A stretch of DNA of 64,000 nt from Burkholderiales bacterium (GTDB taxonomy: Bacteria; Pseudomonadota; Gammaproteobacteria; Burkholderiales; Burkholderiaceae_C), in contig JADJDV010000004.1 in assembly GCA_016702555.1 (NCBI GenBank), positions 248,001-312,000 on the forward strand, written 5' to 3'. Each line of letters begins with the position of its first letter. Positions within the stretch are counted from its first letter, which is position 1. Under the pieces are notes generated by a model. The model had not been told where the DNA came from and ran no database searches. It saw only the letters and a list, made by a program, of their open reading frames with translations. Both the position numbers and the translations under genes were made by a program. Positions 62,911-64,000 of this stretch are shown here, piece after piece.

Positions 62911-64000
62911 ACCCGACCACGATGACTTCACACGCCCCCGTGCTCGATGCCCTGCGCCAGGCCATCGGCGCCGTTCATGTGCTGACCGAAGGCGACCTGA
63001 CCAGCTACGAGCAGGACTGGCGCCGGCGCGCGCACGGGCGGGCGCTGGCGGTGTTGCGCCCTGGCAGCACGGACGAGGTGGCCGCCGTGGTGCGCGCCTG
63101 CGCCGCGCACGGCGTGACCATCGTGCCGCAGGGCGGCAATACCGGGTTGGCCGTCGGCTCGGTGCCCGACGACAGCGGCACCCAAGTGCTGCTGAGTCTG
63201 CGCCGCCTCGACCAGGTGCGCGGCATCGACGCCGCCAACCTCACGCTCACCGCCGGCGCCGGCTGCATCCTGCAGAACCTGCAGAGCGCGGCCGCCGACG
63301 CGGGTTTTCTGTTTCCGCTGAGCCTGGCCGCCGAAGGCAGCTGCACGCTGGGCGGCAACCTGGCCACCAACGCCGGCGGCACCCAGGTGCTGCGCTACGG
63401 CAACGCGCGCGAGCTGTGCCTGGGGCTGGAGGTGGTGACGGCGCAAGGCGAGGTCTGGGATGGCCTGAGCGGCCTGCGCAAGGACAACACCGGCTACGAC
63501 CTGCGCGACCTGTTCATCGGCAGCGAGGGTACGCTGGCTGTCATCACCGCGGCGACCATGAAGCTGTACCCGCTGCCCGCGGCCAAGCTGACCGCCTGGG
63601 CCGCCGTGCCGTCGATGCAGGCCGCCGTCGATCTGCTGGGTCTTGCGCACCGGCACCTGGGTGCGGGGCTGACTGGTTTTGAGGTGATGAACCAGTTTTC
63701 GCTGAGTCTGGTCGCCAAACACTATCCGCAGCAGCGGGTGCCACTGTGGCAGGAGACGCCATGGTGCGTGCTGCTGGAGAACTCCGACCACGAGAGCGAA
63801 GACCACGCCCGCGCCTTGTTCGAGCGCCTGCTGGAGGCCGCGCTTGAATCCGGCTGCGTCACCGATGCCGTGGTGGCCGAGAGCCTGGCCCAGGCCAAGG
63901 CGCTGTGGCATGTGCGCGAAAGCATTCCGCTGGCGCAGGCCGAAGAGGGCCTGAACATCAAGCACGACATCAGCTTGCCCATTTCGCGCATTCCCGCCTT
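62907..64000 (+). CDS. FAD-linked oxidase, GlcD/D-2-hydroxyacid dehydrogenase type (partial)
   Basis: The first ~365 residues of a VAO-type flavoprotein, running off the right edge. The FAD-binding part has VAAVVRACAAHGVTIVPQGGNTGLAVG, EGSCTLGGNLATNAGGTQVLR and DLRDLFIGSEGTLAVITAAT, followed by the start of the cap domain. It is likely a D-lactate or D-2-hydroxyglutarate dehydrogenase relative. Coupled to the DUF2069 gene by ATGA. The missing C-terminus prevents a finer call. Confidence 0.88.
   Translation, partial: MNPTTMTSHAPVLDALRQAIGAVHVLTEGDLTSYEQDWRRRAHGRALAVLRPGSTDEVAAVVRACAAHGVTIVPQGGNTGLAVGSVPDDSGTQVLLSLRRLDQVRGIDAANLTLTAGAGCILQNLQSAAADAGFLFPLSLAAEGSCTLGGNLATNAGGTQVLRYGNARELCLGLEVVTAQGEVWDGLSGLRKDNTGYDLRDLFIGSEGTLAVITAATMKLYPLPAAKLTAWAAVPSMQAAVDLLGLAHRHLGAGLTGFEVMNQFSLSLVAKHYPQQRVPLWQETPWCVLLENSDHESEDHARALFERLLEAALESGCVTDAVVAESLAQAKALWHVRESIPLAQAEEGLNIKHDISLPISRIPA

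Overview
The window is GC-rich DNA from a denitrifier-like betaproteobacterium, probably Burkholderiales. That placement rests on codon bias, the dnaG-rpoD pair and the yihY / DUF2069 / FAD-oxidase neighbourhood; it is an inference and no rRNA is present. About two thirds of the window (roughly 2.6-40.8 kb) is a near-complete anaerobic phenol / 4-hydroxybenzoate / benzoate catabolic region. The right third (41.6-64 kb) is ordinary chromosome. A decayed IS21-family remnant (about 40.96-41.49 kb) lies at the junction.

Layout. (1) 0-2.1 kb: a partial hemerythrin gene, a polytopic histidine-rich membrane protein and a DUF2249 protein, a set typical of NO/O2-responsive regions of denitrifiers. (2) 13.5-2.6 kb, minus strand: one long phenol operon. 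It encodes phenylphosphate synthase (ppsABC), phenylphosphate carboxylase (two UbiD-like subunits, gamma, and a HAD-like delta), a flavin-reductase-like protein, a third UbiD, a UbiX prenyltransferase, an archaeal-type riboflavin kinase and a small split-barrel protein. A divergent sigma54 activator of the DmpR/MopR type (13.9-15.6 kb) faces a sigma54 promoter and two XylR/DmpR-like upstream sites. (3) 24.4-16.1 kb, minus: 4-hydroxybenzoyl-CoA reductase hcrCAB (hcrA carries a one-base frameshift), an Nfn-like ferredoxin:NADP oxidoreductase fusion, and a rubrerythrin/aryl-CoA-ligase fusion. (4) 34.4-24.5 kb, minus: had-oah-dch-bcrCBAD-fdx-aryl-CoA ligase, the benzoyl-CoA dearomatisation route to 3-hydroxypimelyl-CoA. 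(5) 34.6-38.2 kb, plus: korA-korB-rubrerythrin-RidA, the source of low-potential electrons for ring reduction. (6) 38.4-39.4 kb: a GNAT acetyltransferase and an Rrf2 regulator, resembling BadL/BadM of Rhodopseudomonas palustris. (7) 40.7-39.5 kb, minus: a SufT-like Fe-S maturation protein and a PaaY-like hexapeptide protein.

Together these convert phenol to phenylphosphate, 4-hydroxybenzoate, 4-hydroxybenzoyl-CoA, benzoyl-CoA, the cyclic dienoyl-CoA and finally 3-hydroxypimelyl-CoA. The later beta-oxidation genes are not in the window.

The most interesting signal is regulatory. A palindrome GGTA-N6-TACC (one copy ends TACT) recurs at five promoters: hemerythrin, hcrCAB, the divergent had/kor region, the GNAT-Rrf2 operon itself, and sufT-paaY. 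At the first three it lies near a strong FNR-type box; at the GNAT-Rrf2 promoter the nearby FNR-like sequence is weaker. This suggests a BadM-like regulon combining oxygen control with a metabolite- or acetylation-responsive repressor, extended here to an O2/NO-binding protein and Fe-S maturation.

The right third holds an acyl-CoA synthetase, dnaG, rpoD, a Bcr/CflA efflux pump, a guanidine-II riboswitch with its SMR exporter, a giant indolepyruvate ferredoxin oxidoreductase with a divergent Lrp regulator, a YciO/Sua5 protein, an M50 protease flanked by two copies of a terminal-inverted-repeat element, trpS, aroC, a CBS protein, metY, an alpha/beta hydrolase, a YihY protein, a DUF2069 protein and a truncated FAD-linked oxidase.
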